This document shows positions 45,401 to 56,405 of a stretch of 64,000 bases of DNA, in pieces (position 1 is the stretch's first letter; each line of letters starts with the position of its first letter). The position numbers and the translations under genes are program-made. The DNA comes from Vibrio rumoiensis 1S-45 (GTDB lineage: Bacteria > Pseudomonadota > Gammaproteobacteria > Enterobacterales > Vibrionaceae). The notes below the pieces were generated by a model. It saw nothing but the letters and a program-made list of their open reading frames with translations. It was not told the origin of the DNA and searched no databases. The stretch lies in contig NZ_AJYK02000058.1 in NCBI RefSeq assembly GCF_000286955.2, forward strand, positions 1 to 64,000. The letters are read 5' to 3'.

Positions 45401-45416
45401 GTGTTAACGTTTACAC
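45401..45416. promoter_or_regulatory. GalR/GalS operator upstream of galT
   Basis: GTGTTAACGTTTACAC is a near-perfect palindrome that fits the Gal operator consensus GTGKAANCGNTTNCAC at almost every position. It lies 103 bases before galT. Confidence 0.75.
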
Positions 45417-45518
45417 TGCATGAATAAGATCACAGAAAGAGATCGGATAGACGGCTATTATCTTCAAATAAAGTAAAGGCGACATGGCTTTTTACTGGTA
45501 CTCATTGAAGGAAATACA

Positions 45519-46583
45519 ATGTCAGACGTTAAATTTAATCCGATTGATCACCCACATCGTCGTTATAATCCTTTAACCGGACAGTGGGTTTTGGTTTCGC
45601 CGCATCGTGCTAAACGTCCGTGGAGTGGTCAAGATGAAAAGCCAGTGATCGACAGTATTAAGCCGTACGATGAAGGCTGCTTTCTATGCCCAACCAACAC
45701 CCGTATTTCTGGGGATGTCAATTCTGATTATAAAGGCACTTACGTCTTTCAAAATGATTTTGCCGCATTAATGTCTGATTCTCCAGATGCGCCGCAGTCG
45801 GATAATCCATTATTTAAAACTCAAGGCGTACGCGGGTTGAGTCGTGTGATTTGTTTCTCACCAGATCACAGCAAAACCTTGCCAGAACTACCGGTATCGC
45901 AAATCCGTCATGTGGTTGATACATGGAATGAGCAAATAGAAGAATTGGGTCAAGAGTATTTATGGGTTCAGGCATTTGAGAACAAAGGGGAAGCGATGGG
46001 GTGTTCTCAGCCTCATCCGCATGGGCAAATTTGGGCTAACAGCTTTCTTCCAAATGAAATAGAGCGCAAAGATAAACACCTACGCGATTATTACCAGCAA
46101 CATGGTTCGAATTTGCTGGTGGATTATGTGCAATCTGAAGTGAAAGATGGCGCTCGTACTGTGGTGGAAACGCAGCATTGGATCGCAGTCGTGCCGTATT
46201 GGGCTGCTTGGCCCTTTGAAACCATGTTATTGCCGAAAACTCATATTCGACGCATGAGTGAACTAACCGATGCTCAGAGAGATGATTTGGCGTTGGCGAT
46301 TAAAAAACTCACCTGCCGTTACGATAATTTATTTCAATGTTCGTTCCCATATTCAATGGGTTGGCACTATGCGCCATTCTTTGAAAATAATGCACAGCAA
46401 CAAGATAACAGTACCGAGCATTGGCAACTGCACGCCTTGTTCTACCCACCACTGTTGCGTTCTTCCACGGTGAAAAAATTCATGGTGGGCTATGAAATGC
46501 TGGCGGAAAACCAACGAGATCTTACCGCAGAACAAGCGGCAGAGCGCTTAAGAGCGGTGAGTGACAAGCATTATAAAGATTAG
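45519..46583 (+). CDS. galT: galactose-1-phosphate uridylyltransferase
   Basis: 354 residues: [23 protein letters not shown] (about 13-35) is the typical GalT opening. CFLCP (about 54) carries zinc-ligand Cys residues, and [14 protein letters not shown] (about 162-175) contains the HPH active site whose second His is uridylylated. It converts UDP-glucose and galactose-1-phosphate into UDP-galactose and glucose-1-phosphate in the Leloir pathway. First gene of galTKM, behind a GalR operator. GAAGGAAA precedes the ATG. The usual partner galE is not next to it. Confidence 0.93.
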   Translation: MSDVKFNPIDHPHRRYNPLTGQWVLVSPHRAKRPWSGQDEKPVIDSIKPYDEGCFLCPTNTRISGDVNSDYKGTYVFQNDFAALMSDSPDAPQSDNPLFKTQGVRGLSRVICFSPDHSKTLPELPVSQIRHVVDTWNEQIEELGQEYLWVQAFENKGEAMGCSQPHPHGQIWANSFLPNEIERKDKHLRDYYQQHGSNLLVDYVQSEVKDGARTVVETQHWIAVVPYWAAWPFETMLLPKTHIRRMSELTDAQRDDLALAIKKLTCRYDNLFQCSFPYSMGWHYAPFFENNAQQQDNSTEHWQLHALFYPPLLRSSTVKKFMVGYEMLAENQRDLTAEQAAERLRAVSDKHYKD

Positions 46584-46622
46584 AGATTTCTAAGTACTAG
46601 GAACAGATTTTAGGAAGTAATT

Positions 46623-47789
46623 ATGACAGAGCGTTCACAGCAACTTATTCAAACGGTATCTAATGCCTTTCAAACCGTGTTTCAGCAAGCGGCGGAACAT
46701 ATTATTCAAGCGCCGGGTCGTGTCAATCTGATTGGTGAGCACACCGATTACAACGACGGTTTTGTATTGCCTTGTGCGATTGATTATCAAACGGTGGTTG
46801 CTGCGACAGCGCGTACAGACAAGCTCGTGCGCGTGATTGCGGTGGATTATGATAATCAGATCAATGAATTCGATATATCTAAGCCTCTTGAATTTAATCA
46901 AGACATCATGTGGGTTAACTACATTCGTGGCGTGATTGATTGCTTGCAAAAGCGTGGTTTTGAATTTAATGGCGCGGATATTGCGGTTAGCGGTAATGTG
47001 CCACAAGGCGCAGGGTTAAGTTCGTCTGCTGCATTAGAAGTGGTGATTGGGCAGACTTTTAAGGAGTTGTATAACTTAGATATTTCGCAACAAGATATCG
47101 CGCTAAATGGCCAACAAGCGGAAAATCAATTTGTTGGCTGTAATTGCGGCATTATGGATCAACTTATTTCCGCTAAGGGTAAACGTAACCAATCGTTATT
47201 AATTGATTGCCGCTCTCTGAACACTCAGGCGGTACCGATGCCAGAAGATATGGTGATTGTCATCATCAATTCGAATAAAAAGCGTGGATTAGTCGGAAGC
47301 GAATACAACACCCGCCGTCTACAATGTGAAGCAGCCGCAGATTTTTTTGAAGTAAAAGCGCTGCGTGATGTGACAATTGAACAATTTGAACTGCGCCAAT
47401 CAGAACTTGATCCGGTTGTTGCTAAACGTGCTCGCCATATTATTACTGAAAATGAACGCACTGTTAAAGCGGCAGAAGCACTGAAAAATGACGATATGGC
47501 TTGTTTAGCGATATTGATGGAGCAATCACATGTTTCGATGCGTGATGATTTTGAGATCACTTGCCCAGAGGTGGATATGGTAGTGGATATTGTAAAATCA
47601 GTGATTGGTACTCAAGGTGGTGTTCGTATGACCGGCGGGGGCTTTGGTGGTTGTATCGTTGCTTTAGTTCCCCCTGTTTTAGTCAGCGCCGTTAAGTTTG
47701 CGGTTGAAGCCCAATATCAAGCGAAAAGCGGATTAAAAGAAACAATTTATGTGTGCCGAGCGATGGATGGTGCAGGAAAAGTAGAATGA
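46623..47789 (+). CDS. galK: galactokinase
   Basis: 388 residues. The galactokinase signature [19 protein letters not shown] (about 33-51), GHMP ATP-binding motif [14 protein letters not shown] (about 128-141) and C-terminal [15 protein letters not shown] (about 343-357) are all intact. It phosphorylates alpha-D-galactose at C1. It lies 39 bases after galT, with AGGAAGT before its ATG; galM overlaps its stop in an ATGA arrangement. Confidence 0.94.
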   Translation: MTERSQQLIQTVSNAFQTVFQQAAEHIIQAPGRVNLIGEHTDYNDGFVLPCAIDYQTVVAATARTDKLVRVIAVDYDNQINEFDISKPLEFNQDIMWVNYIRGVIDCLQKRGFEFNGADIAVSGNVPQGAGLSSSAALEVVIGQTFKELYNLDISQQDIALNGQQAENQFVGCNCGIMDQLISAKGKRNQSLLIDCRSLNTQAVPMPEDMVIVIINSNKKRGLVGSEYNTRRLQCEAAADFFEVKALRDVTIEQFELRQSELDPVVAKRARHIITENERTVKAAEALKNDDMACLAILMEQSHVSMRDDFEITCPEVDMVVDIVKSVIGTQGGVRMTGGGFGGCIVALVPPVLVSAVKFAVEAQYQAKSGLKETIYVCRAMDGAGKVE

Positions 47790-48859
47790 TAAACCAATAC
47801 TTACAAAAACTAGAAAATGACATGACGTCATCTGCTTGGTTAGATGGCAAAAAGGCCAACATTATCCACTTAACCAATAGTTATGGTATGTCGGTGTCAT
47901 TCATGGATATTGGCGCAACGTGGCTAAGTTGCATGTTGCCGATTGATGAACAAGGCCGTGAAGTCTTATTGCGGTCTAAAAATATGGCAGAGCATATTAA
48001 GCAAACGGCGTTCTTTGGTTCCACTGTAGGGCGTTATGCCAATCGAATTGGCAACAGCCAGTTCCATATTGGTACAGATACGTTTGATATTGTTGCCAAT
48101 GAAGGTGTCAATTCTTTGCATGGCGGGAAGATTGGCTTCGACAAAAAGCGTTGGAAAATTAATGAACAGACTGACAACTCGGTGATATTTGAGTTGTTCT
48201 CTGAAGATGGCGATCAAGGTTACCCTGGAAACCTCAACGTTGAGGTGTGTTATGAATTAACGGATGACAACGAGTTGAGCATCTCTTACCGGGCGAACGT
48301 TGATAAAGCATGTCCTGTCAATCTAACCAACCACGCTTACTTTAACCTTGCGGGTGAAGGTTCGGATAAAAAAAGCACCGACCATTTACTACAGATGGTG
48401 GCGAAATCCTATTTACCGACTAAACCCGATATGCTCCCGACAGGTAAAACGCTTTCAGTGTTACAAACCGGTTTTGATTTTAATCATGAAAAGCAAGTCG
48501 GACTAGATTTCTTGAAAGATAGCGATCAAGTGATTGCTGGTGGCTATGATCATGCTTTTCTCTTTGATGCTCACTTATGTGATGGAAAACAAACGGTGGC
48601 AACATTATGTTCGCCAAATCAAGATGTCATCATGCAATTAGCCACAACCAAACCTTCGGTACAATTTTACTCGGGTAACTTTTTAGACGGTGCTGTCGGT
48701 GCCAATAAGGTGTATCAAAAATACGATGGTTTGGCGCTAGAAACACAGTATTTACCAGACGGCCCGAATCACCTTGAGTGGGGTAAAAGTGCTGGTTTGT
48801 TGGAAACTAAGGAAGACTACCACCATAAAACGGTGTATGGGTTTATTTTCAATACTTAA
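47786..48859 (+). CDS. galM: aldose 1-epimerase (mutarotase)
   Basis: About 357 residues from ATG 47786, which overlaps the galK stop (ATGA). [20 protein letters not shown] (about 73-92), [15 protein letters not shown] (about 107) with the catalytic-region His, [11 protein letters not shown] with the second His (about 178), and [14 protein letters not shown] (about 315) carrying the base Glu mark GalM. It interconverts alpha and beta anomers so that beta-galactose from lactose or transport can enter galK. Last intact gene of galTKM. Confidence 0.92.
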   Translation: MINQYLQKLENDMTSSAWLDGKKANIIHLTNSYGMSVSFMDIGATWLSCMLPIDEQGREVLLRSKNMAEHIKQTAFFGSTVGRYANRIGNSQFHIGTDTFDIVANEGVNSLHGGKIGFDKKRWKINEQTDNSVIFELFSEDGDQGYPGNLNVEVCYELTDDNELSISYRANVDKACPVNLTNHAYFNLAGEGSDKKSTDHLLQMVAKSYLPTKPDMLPTGKTLSVLQTGFDFNHEKQVGLDFLKDSDQVIAGGYDHAFLFDAHLCDGKQTVATLCSPNQDVIMQLATTKPSVQFYSGNFLDGAVGANKVYQKYDGLALETQYLPDGPNHLEWGKSAGLLETKEDYHHKTVYGFIFNT

Positions 48860-48866
48860 ATGTTGG

Positions 48867-48882
48867 ATGTTAACGTTTTCAT
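48867..48882. promoter_or_regulatory. GalR/GalS operator upstream of the lacZ remnant
   Basis: ATGTTAACGTTTTCAT keeps the core TGTTAACGTTTtCA of the Gal operator; both outermost bases are changed symmetrically. It stands 91 bases before the former lacZ start. Confidence 0.6.
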
Positions 48883-48957
48883 TTTGAGCTGGTAATCACG
48901 GAAATAGTTAAGATGACTTATTAACATATAAGTAATAATTATGTTTTGTGAGATCTT

Positions 48958-49827
<870 letters not shown>

Positions 49828-49971
49828 GCCATTGGATTTCACGGATAGAAATAATGCATCGAACCTTCAGGTTTGGTGCAGTATTGATACTAAAACCTAC
49901 ATTTCTATTGCGGATAATGACAAGCAGATCACAATTCCATTCACCAAACTCATGAAAGTAACAAAACGTTA
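49828..49971 (+). other. short open stretch, possibly debris of another gene
   Basis: One frame is open here for 47 codons up to TAA 49969-49971 (LDFTDRNNASNLQVWCSIDTKT and on), directly after the lacZ remnant. There is no start codon or RBS. The peptide looks like part of a beta-rich protein, but I cannot name it. Confidence 0.25.
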
Positions 49972-50013
49972 ACTTGCTCATTTTTTTATTTATAAATAGC
50001 GTCTACTCTTTCT

Positions 50014-50029
50014 GGGTAAACGTTTTCAC
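50014..50029. promoter_or_regulatory. GalR/GalS operator upstream of mglB
   Basis: GGGTAAACGTTTTCAC matches the Gal operator consensus GTGKAANCGNTTNCAC except at the second base. It lies 104 bases before mglB. Confidence 0.7.
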
Positions 50030-50132
50030 AAGATGTTTTTTTAAAGATGTACAGAATCAAGTGAAATGGACTTATACCCCAAAATAAGAAGGGTATATTC
50101 ACAATAAAAATAACGAGAAATAGGGTACCCAC

Positions 50133-51107
50133 ATGAAAAAAATCGTACTTGCTGCTGCAATCACCTCAAGTTTAGCGTTTGCTACTAACGTATTCGCTGC
50201 CACTTCCATTGGTATTACCGTCTATAAATATGATGATAATTTTATGTCGGTGGTCAGACAGGCGCTGGAAGTCAATGCAGCGAAGGATCCTGATGTGAAA
50301 GTGTTAATGAACGATTCACAAAATAACCAATCAATGCAAAATGATCAGGTAGATGTGATGCTAGCGCGTGGTGTTCAAGCCCTCGCGATTAACCTTGTCG
50401 ATCCGGCAGCTGCACCGGCGATCATTAATAAAGCAAAACTCGATGATGTGCCGATTGTGTTTTACAACAAAGAACCATCAGCAAAAGCGATGGCAAGTTA
50501 CGATAAAGCTTATTATGTCGGTACCGATTCAAAAGAATCTGGTGTGATCCAAGGGCAAATGATTGCCAAGCAATGGAAAGCTAATCCTGCTTGGGATTTA
50601 AACAAAGATGGTGTTATCCAATATGTTTTACTCAAAGGTGAACCCGGTCACCCTGATGCTGAAGCACGTACTACTTATGTTGTGAAAACTTTAAACGATG
50701 CCGGCTATAAAACCGAAGAACTGCAACTGGATACGGCTATGTGGGACGCGGCAATGGCAAAAGATAAAATGGATGCGTGGCTTGCTGGCCCTAACGGCAA
50801 GAATATTGAAGTTGTGATTGCCAATAATGACGGCATGGCAATGGGGGCAATTGAAGCTCTAAAATCATCAGGGATTAAATTACCGGTATTTGGTGTCGAT
50901 GCATTAGCGGAAGCGATTGCACTGGTCAAATCGGGCGATATGGCCGGTACCGTGCTAAATGATGCAGATTCACAAGCACAAGCGACTTTCGAGCTTTCTC
51001 GTAATCTTGCTGAAGGCAAGCCTGCTACAGAAGGCACAAAATGGAAGCTAGACGGTAAAGTGATCCGAGTTCCTTATGTGGCTGTAGATAAAAGCACCCT
51101 TAAATAG
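50133..51107 (+). CDS. mglB: galactose/glucose-binding periplasmic protein
   Basis: 324 residues with a signal peptide (cleavage after VFA, about 22). [20 protein letters not shown] (about 26-45) supplies sugar-contacting residues known from MglB (Asp and Phe), and [18 protein letters not shown] and [15 protein letters not shown] follow the family order. The calcium-loop equivalent is DLNKDGVIQ (about 150). It binds D-galactose and D-glucose for MglAC and normally signals to a chemoreceptor. AGGG lies upstream of the ATG. A hairpin separates it from mglA. Confidence 0.93.
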   Translation: MKKIVLAAAITSSLAFATNVFAATSIGITVYKYDDNFMSVVRQALEVNAAKDPDVKVLMNDSQNNQSMQNDQVDVMLARGVQALAINLVDPAAAPAIINKAKLDDVPIVFYNKEPSAKAMASYDKAYYVGTDSKESGVIQGQMIAKQWKANPAWDLNKDGVIQYVLLKGEPGHPDAEARTTYVVKTLNDAGYKTEELQLDTAMWDAAMAKDKMDAWLAGPNGKNIEVVIANNDGMAMGAIEALKSSGIKLPVFGVDALAEAIALVKSGDMAGTVLNDADSQAQATFELSRNLAEGKPATEGTKWKLDGKVIRVPYVAVDKSTLK

Positions 51108-51118
51108 AGAGTAAAAAA

Positions 51119-51167
51119 CCAAGGTGGTTAAATGCTAATGATTCGCTAGCACTAGCAACCACCTTGG
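51119..51167 (+). promoter_or_regulatory. mglB-mglA intercistronic hairpin
   Basis: CCAAGGTGGTT (51119-51129) pairs perfectly over 11 bp with AACCACCTTGG (51157-51167), with further pairing possible in the 27-base loop. No U-run follows. It is a good candidate for stabilising the mglB message while limiting mglA expression, like the REP element at this position in E. coli. Confidence 0.6.
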
Positions 51168-51274
51168 CCCTCTCATTCAACAATGCGCTAAAAATAAAGT
51201 GAAGGTAAACAAAAGCTGACTGTTAATACCTTTACTTTGCCTTATCGATTAGCAGAATTAATTTGAGTGTGTTT

Positions 51275-52783
51275 ATGGACAGACAACAAGACACCTACCT
51301 ATTGGAAATGACTGGCATTAGTAAGCAGTTTCCAGGTGTTAAAGCATTAGATAAAGTGAGTTTGAAAGTGAGACCTCACTCTATTCATGCTTTGATGGGA
51401 GAAAATGGGGCAGGTAAATCAACCTTATTAAAATGCCTATTTGGTATTTATGATCAAGATGAAGGTGACATTGTTTTTCTTGGTGAAAAAGTCAATTTCC
51501 ATTCTTCAAAAGAAGCCTTAGAAGCCGGTGTTTCTATGGTGCATCAAGAGTTAAACCAAGTGTTACAAAGAACCGTTATGGATAATATCTGGCTTGGGCG
51601 TTACCCAACCAAAGGCTTCTTTGTCGATCATGACAAGATGTACCAAGATACCCAAGCGGTATTTGATGAGTTAGACATCGATATTGATCCAAAAGAAAAA
51701 GCTGGCAACTTATCGGTTTCTCAAATGCAAATGGTGGAAATTGCTAAGGCGTTTTCATACAACGCTAAAATCGTGATCATGGATGAACCCACGTCTTCTT
51801 TAAGTGAAAAAGAAGTCAGTCACCTTTTTAAAATCATTAAGAAATTAAAAGAGAAAGGCTGTGGAATTGTTTACATCTCTCACAAAATGGAAGAGATCTT
51901 CGCCATTTGTGATGACATTACCGTGTTACGAGATGGGCAATGGGTGGAAACCCGACCTTTAGCTGGTCTTGATATGGATAAAATCATCGGCATGATGGTG
52001 GGGCGTGAATTAACTAATCGCTTTCCTGAAAAAACCAACACGCCGAAAGAAAGCATTCTTCATGTCCGTAACTTAACTGCGTTAAATCAACCGTCTATTC
52101 AAGATGTTAGCTTTGAATTACGTAAAGGAGAAATTCTTGGCGTGGCAGGGCTGGTGGGGTCGCGTCGTACCGATATTGTCGAAACTATTTTTGGGGTGCG
52201 TGAAAAATCGTCTGGTGAAATCTTATTGCACGATAAAGTCATGCGCAATAAAGATGCCCATGAAGCGATTCAAAATGGCTTTGCTTTAGTTACCGAAGAA
52301 AGACGTTCCACCGGTATTTATGGTGAATTAGATATTACGTTTAACTCTTTGGTCGCGAATGTGGAGCAGTACAAAACCAAATCAGGCTTGCTGAGTAATT
52401 CGAAAATGAAATCAGACACTCAATGGGTGATTGATGCGATGAGGGTGAAAACGCCTTCGCATGCCACAACTATTGGCTCATTGTCAGGTGGTAATCAACA
52501 GAAAGTGATTATCGGGCGTTGGTTACTAACAGGTCCTGAAATATTAATGTTGGATGAGCCTACACGCGGTATTGATGTTGGCGCAAAATTTGAAATCTAT
52601 CAGTTGATATTAAATCTGGCGAACAAAGATAAAGGTATCATTATTATTTCATCTGAAATGCCAGAACTTTTGGGAATAACCGATCGTATTTTAGTGATGA
52701 GTAATGGCCGTGCGGCGGGCATTGTTGAAACTAAAAATACCACCCAAAAAGAAATTTTAGAATTAGCGGCACTTTATCTGTAA
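51275..52783 (+). CDS. mglA: galactose/methyl galactoside ABC transporter ATPase
   Basis: About 502 residues, very close to E. coli MglA throughout. NBD1 has [29 protein letters not shown] and [17 protein letters not shown]2 has [25 protein letters not shown] and [15 protein letters not shown]. It energises galactose and methyl-galactoside import. The frame begins with TTG at 51263; GTG 51269 and ATG 51275 are better starts, and I chose ATG. The RBS is weak. Confidence 0.93.
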   Translation: MDRQQDTYLLEMTGISKQFPGVKALDKVSLKVRPHSIHALMGENGAGKSTLLKCLFGIYDQDEGDIVFLGEKVNFHSSKEALEAGVSMVHQELNQVLQRTVMDNIWLGRYPTKGFFVDHDKMYQDTQAVFDELDIDIDPKEKAGNLSVSQMQMVEIAKAFSYNAKIVIMDEPTSSLSEKEVSHLFKIIKKLKEKGCGIVYISHKMEEIFAICDDITVLRDGQWVETRPLAGLDMDKIIGMMVGRELTNRFPEKTNTPKESILHVRNLTALNQPSIQDVSFELRKGEILGVAGLVGSRRTDIVETIFGVREKSSGEILLHDKVMRNKDAHEAIQNGFALVTEERRSTGIYGELDITFNSLVANVEQYKTKSGLLSNSKMKSDTQWVIDAMRVKTPSHATTIGSLSGGNQQKVIIGRWLLTGPEILMLDEPTRGIDVGAKFEIYQLILNLANKDKGIIIISSEMPELLGITDRILVMSNGRAAGIVETKNTTQKEILELAALYL

Positions 52784-52793
52784 GGGATTACCC

Positions 52794-53801
52794 ATGGAAA
52801 ATTTAAAAACATACAGTTTAAAATATCTCAAAGCAGGTGGCATTTATGGTGTGCTTCTTATTCTGCTTGCGATAATTGTGATTCAAGAACCTTCATTTTT
52901 AAGCTTACGTAACTTGAGCAATATTTTAACGCAATCTTCAGTGCGGATTATTATCGCACTTGGGGTAGCGGGTTTAATCATTACTCAAGGCACCGATTTA
53001 TCCGCAGGACGACAAGTCGGCTTAGCTGCCGTGTTGTCTGCGAGTTTGTTGCAAGCGACCGATAATGCTAACAAAGTCTTCCCACAATTAGGGGAAATCC
53101 CAATTGTTGCGGTGATTTTAATGGTGTGTTTGGTGGGTGCGTTAATTGGTTTAGTGAATGGCATTATCGTGGCGTACATGAAAGTGACCCCGTTTATTGC
53201 CACACTAGGTTCAATGATCATCGTTTACGGAATTAACTCGTTATACTTTGACTCTATTGGCGCTTCTCCAATTGCGGGTTTTGATGAACGTTTCTCCACC
53301 TTTGCGCAAGGCTTTATACGAATAGGGGACTTCCGACTTTCCTATATTACTTTCTATGCGATAGCTGCAATGATCATCGTATGGATCATGTGGAATAAAA
53401 CCGTATTCGGCAAAAATATCTACGCCATTGGCGGTAATCCAGATGCCGCGAAAGTGTCTGGTGTGAATGTGCCAATCACTTTACTTAAAATCTACGCTAT
53501 TTCAGGTGTGTTCTACGCATTTGGCGGCATGTTAGAAGCCGGGCGAATTGGGAGTGCTACCAACAACGTTGGCTTTATGTACGAACTTGACGCCATCGCT
53601 GCTTGTGTGGTTGGTGGGGTCTCTTTTGCTGGTGGCGTGGGGACGGTAATGGGCGTTGTGACGGGGGTGCTTATCTTCACCGTCATCAACTACGGCATGA
53701 CCTATATTGGGGTCAGTCCATATTGGCAATACATTATCAAGGGTGGGATTATCATCTTTGCTGTTGCATTAGATTCCATGAAACACGGCAATAAAAAATA
53801 A
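52794..53801 (+). CDS. mglC: galactose/methyl galactoside ABC transporter permease
   Basis: 335 residues and about nine membrane helices. GLIITQGTDLSAGRQVGLAAV (about 60-80), FGKNIYAIGGNPDAAKVSGV (about 203-222) and FAGGVGTVMGVV (about 276) are the MglC/RbsC hallmarks. It forms the inner-membrane channel for MglBA. It starts 10 bases after mglA (AAGGGA nearby). A terminator follows. Confidence 0.93.
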   Translation: MENLKTYSLKYLKAGGIYGVLLILLAIIVIQEPSFLSLRNLSNILTQSSVRIIIALGVAGLIITQGTDLSAGRQVGLAAVLSASLLQATDNANKVFPQLGEIPIVAVILMVCLVGALIGLVNGIIVAYMKVTPFIATLGSMIIVYGINSLYFDSIGASPIAGFDERFSTFAQGFIRIGDFRLSYITFYAIAAMIIVWIMWNKTVFGKNIYAIGGNPDAAKVSGVNVPITLLKIYAISGVFYAFGGMLEAGRIGSATNNVGFMYELDAIAACVVGGVSFAGGVGTVMGVVTGVLIFTVINYGMTYIGVSPYWQYIIKGGIIIFAVALDSMKHGNKK

Positions 53802-53823
53802 TCGTTAATGTAAGAAAATAAGG

Positions 53824-53848
53824 AAGCGACCTGGTTGGTCGCTTTTTT
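53824..53848 (+). terminator. terminator of mglBAC
   Basis: AAGCGACC (53824-53831) pairs with GGTCGCTT (53837-53844) around a 5-base loop and runs into TTTT. Confidence 0.8.
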
Positions 53849-53859
53849 GCTACATGTTT

Positions 53860-54381
53860 TTATTCGTTCGCTTCAGAATTCCAAGTTTCATACCAAGATT
53901 TCATGATGTCGGCATGTTGTTTGGCCTTTTTTATATCATAACCTGTATGATCCATGCGAATATAAATAGGATTCTCTATCATTTTTATAGGTTCAAAAAA
54001 CCAATAATTCATAGTGAAATTAGGTTCCTTTACATAAATAATAAGAGATTTTAATAACGAGTTTGATGGGGAAATTTGGTAATTAATTGATTCAATATTA
54101 CTCCAAGCAATTAATCCTGTTTTCGGGCTATATATACCGGCGTATCCAATGGCTAGTAATGTTGGCCTATATACCATTCTATGTATTTCATGAATAAGAA
54201 AAATTAATGGTACAGTTAATATAATCAGAATACCTTCAAGAGTATTATTTTCATAAGCAGCATCTATATTTAATAATATAAATGAGACTACTGAAATAAG
54301 TCCGGCAAGATACCAGTGCTTAGTTGTGTAGACTTTATTCCCTATTTCAATGTCGATACCATCTATATTGACTCTTTTCAT
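53860..54381 (-). CDS. STM3941-like small membrane protein in an AT-rich patch
   Basis: About 173 residues from ATG 54381 (a longer frame to 54453 has no RBS). Two adjacent hydrophobic segments (about 25-45 and 50-66) precede a soluble C-terminal half with IAWSNIESINYQISPSN, recalling the PH-like STM3941 proteins. Function unknown. The sequence is visibly more AT-rich than its neighbours, with many ATA and AAT codons, which suggests recent acquisition. The RBS is weak and the start uncertain. Confidence 0.55.
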   Translation of the reverse strand: MKRVNIDGIDIEIGNKVYTTKHWYLAGLISVVSFILLNIDAAYENNTLEGILIILTVPLIFLIHEIHRMVYRPTLLAIGYAGIYSPKTGLIAWSNIESINYQISPSNSLLKSLIIYVKEPNFTMNYWFFEPIKMIENPIYIRMDHTGYDIKKAKQHADIMKSWYETWNSEANE

Positions 54382-54551
54382 GTTTATTATAAATTCATAG
54401 TATATTTTTCTAGTTTTTATTTTTTCGTGAACAATAATTGCATTAACTATCAATATACTTAAATTTAATGTTCTTAGAAGTGTGTCATCTATTTTTTGCG
54501 ACGAAGATACGAGAACTTACTTTTTCTAAAATGACATGAGTTACCAGTTCA

Positions 54552-54713
54552 ACGCATCAGAACAATTCTCTTAAGTTAGCATTAACCAAGTTGGATTTTG
54601 GCCCAATGGCAAAGGTGGAACAACTCGCACAAGTTGGCAAATCGGTAGTGGATTATGATAAAGACACCATTTTCTATTTATTTTTTACAAACTGCTCAGC
54701 AGTGATCCCGTAA
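54552..54713 (+). other. possible remnant of a decayed gene
   Basis: An open frame without a proper start encodes SLKLALTKLDFGPMAKVEQL and then AQVGKSVVDYDKDTIFYL before ending at TAA 54711-54713, overlapping the end of the GNAT gene on the other strand. Composition is protein-like, and a TGA stands just upstream in frame. I cannot name the parent family. Confidence 0.3.
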
Positions 54714-55258
54714 TAAAGTTTGTCATCAAAACCTTGCTCAGTCTTGTAGTAATCCACTTGGCACCCCTCACGTTGGTACCCACACTTTTCCAGAGTTTTG
54801 TATGATCCAAGATTGGCGGCGTAGCAATCGGCGCTGATTTTATGGGCATTCAGTTGATTAAACCCAATGTCAGTCATCAGTTTACAAGCACTCGTGGCAA
54901 TGCCTTGTTTCCAAGCATGTACTGGCAGTTGGTAACCAACTTCATGGTTTCCTTGTAAGAACATCACCTGAGTAATGGCGGTCATGCCCATGTAACGCCC
55001 TTGTTGATCACGAATGACAAAGGTTGGGCTGTCTGGCCAAATGCCTTGTTGAATCGCATCGGCGGTGTTTTCAATAATAGGGTTGAAAAAACCTTGGTAG
55101 AGACTGTCATCCGCAGGTGCGAAGAATAGATAAGGGTTAACTTGATCATCGTTGAGCATGTTGATGATGTCGGACAGATCGTCGGGTTGGATCAATTGAA
55201 TCGTTAATGCGTCATGAAAAGGAACAGACTTGCCTTGTTTTAATTTTGAATAGGTCAT
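54674..55258 (-). CDS. GNAT-family N-acetyltransferase (RimJ/RimL-like)
   Basis: 194 residues with the GNAT acetyl-CoA region VGYQLPVHAWKQGIATSACKLMTD (about 123-146) and the typical NAHKISADCYAANLGSYKTLEKCGYQREG (about 151-179, split by a strand). It transfers an acetyl group to an unknown amine, peptide or antibiotic. Isolated gene. A dispersed repeat copy lies just upstream. Confidence 0.82.
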   Translation of the reverse strand: MTYSKLKQGKSVPFHDALTIQLIQPDDLSDIINMLNDDQVNPYLFFAPADDSLYQGFFNPIIENTADAIQQGIWPDSPTFVIRDQQGRYMGMTAITQVMFLQGNHEVGYQLPVHAWKQGIATSACKLMTDIGFNQLNAHKISADCYAANLGSYKTLEKCGYQREGCQVDYYKTEQGFDDKLYYGITAEQFVKNK

Positions 55259-55290
55259 GGTTATCTCGTTTTAACTCGCCTTTGGGAGCG

Positions 55291-55314
55291 TTTGAAGTCA
55301 CTTAGGTATAAAGG
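55291..55314. repeat. dispersed vibrio-type intergenic repeat, copy B
   Basis: TTTGAAGTCACTTAGGTATA (55291-55310) differs from copy A (39307-39326) at one of 20 bases. It lies upstream of the GNAT gene. Confidence 0.5.
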
Positions 55315-55411
55315 CATGTTAACGCGGCAATCTTTGAAGAAATTGGACTTTTGCGACAGTTCTGGATTAACCAACTATTCATTCAATAGCGCCACAAATG
55401 TCAAGAAGCCT

Positions 55412-56296
55412 CTATTCAAAGTCACCATATACGTCGATAGTTAAATCACGTTTTTGTAAGTAGTTGGAAGGCGTGCATTCAAGTTGTTTTTTGAGTTGTC
55501 GAATTAAATGTGATTGGTCACAAAAGCCAAACGTCTGAGAAAAGGTCGCCCAATCAAAATTTTCATCTTGTTTGTAGAGTGCTAGCACCATTTGATCGAG
55601 TGTCATCATTTGTAGGTATTTCTTGACTGTTAGCCCTGTCACTTGTTTAAAGCTACGCTCTAACGTACGCCGTGAGCAAGCGCAATGGTTAGCTAAGCTT
55701 TCAATATCCATAGAATCTTCAATCACGTTATGGTGAAGTTCCTCTATTGCAAGAGTGGCCTTTTGAGTAATGAAGAAAGCTTTATCTTTATTCTGGTTTA
55801 AATCCAACGTATTCAAGTGCTTTAATATGACATCACCTATGTCCTGTTTTGAATGAGCTTGCCATAACGCGTCTTGAAAATGGGCATTAAATAATGGCTT
55901 TAACCATTCAAACCATGAACATTGATTGATATGTTGAGGCGATGCTTTATTTAATAGGTAAAGCCCTTCAGGTCGAAATGTGATACCAATACGCTTCAGT
56001 GGCGCACTATCTTCCAAAATCAGCATTTGTTCACTGGGCAGCAGTAAATGGCAGCCTTTGCCAATAAAAGGCTGCTTATCATTCAGGTAACAATAATCTT
56101 GTTCATTAGGTGTAAATAGCAGATGAGCCCTTGGGTTAGGAATGAGCCGAGGCCGCTTTTCAATGACATCATCTTTCTCAACTTCCAGATACCAAATCTG
56201 ATGGATGAGCCATTCATACTCTGCTAGTGTTTGTTTCCAAGTGATCATGGCATCTCTGCTGTTATTGGTCGGATAAGATTCGGTAACATCATGCAT
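55412..56296 (-). CDS. AraC-family transcriptional regulator (DUF6597-type N-terminus)
   Basis: 294 residues. The N-terminal sensor contains RLIPNPRAHLLFTPNE and RIGITFRPEGLYLL, typical of DUF6597-linked AraC regulators. The HTH region (about 190-285) has SLANHCACSRRTLERSFKQVTG and FSQTFGFCDQSHLIRQLKKQL. It is divergent from macA with 109 bases between them, so it is the obvious candidate regulator of the efflux operon. ATG 56248 is an alternative start. Confidence 0.82.
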   Translation of the reverse strand: MHDVTESYPTNNSRDAMITWKQTLAEYEWLIHQIWYLEVEKDDVIEKRPRLIPNPRAHLLFTPNEQDYCYLNDKQPFIGKGCHLLLPSEQMLILEDSAPLKRIGITFRPEGLYLLNKASPQHINQCSWFEWLKPLFNAHFQDALWQAHSKQDIGDVILKHLNTLDLNQNKDKAFFITQKATLAIEELHHNVIEDSMDIESLANHCACSRRTLERSFKQVTGLTVKKYLQMMTLDQMVLALYKQDENFDWATFSQTFGFCDQSHLIRQLKKQLECTPSNYLQKRDLTIDVYGDFE

Positions 56297-56405
56297 TAAT
56301 AATACTTCATTTACGCTGTTTTACCTTAATTTACATGCCTTACCCTATCTCCTTACATTTATCCTCGGTATCATCCCTTTATCACTTCTCAAATGCCTTT
56401 TTCCC

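Noticed and set aside
46635-47006. 123-codon minus-strand ORF inside galK
   Set aside because: galK is unmistakable on the other strand; no RBS or domain in the antisense frame.
56310-56344. TTTAC...TTACC repeated about 20 bases apart before macA
   Set aside because: Could be an AraC half-site pair, but the two copies differ in internal spacing and the region is AT/pyrimidine-rich; too weak to call.
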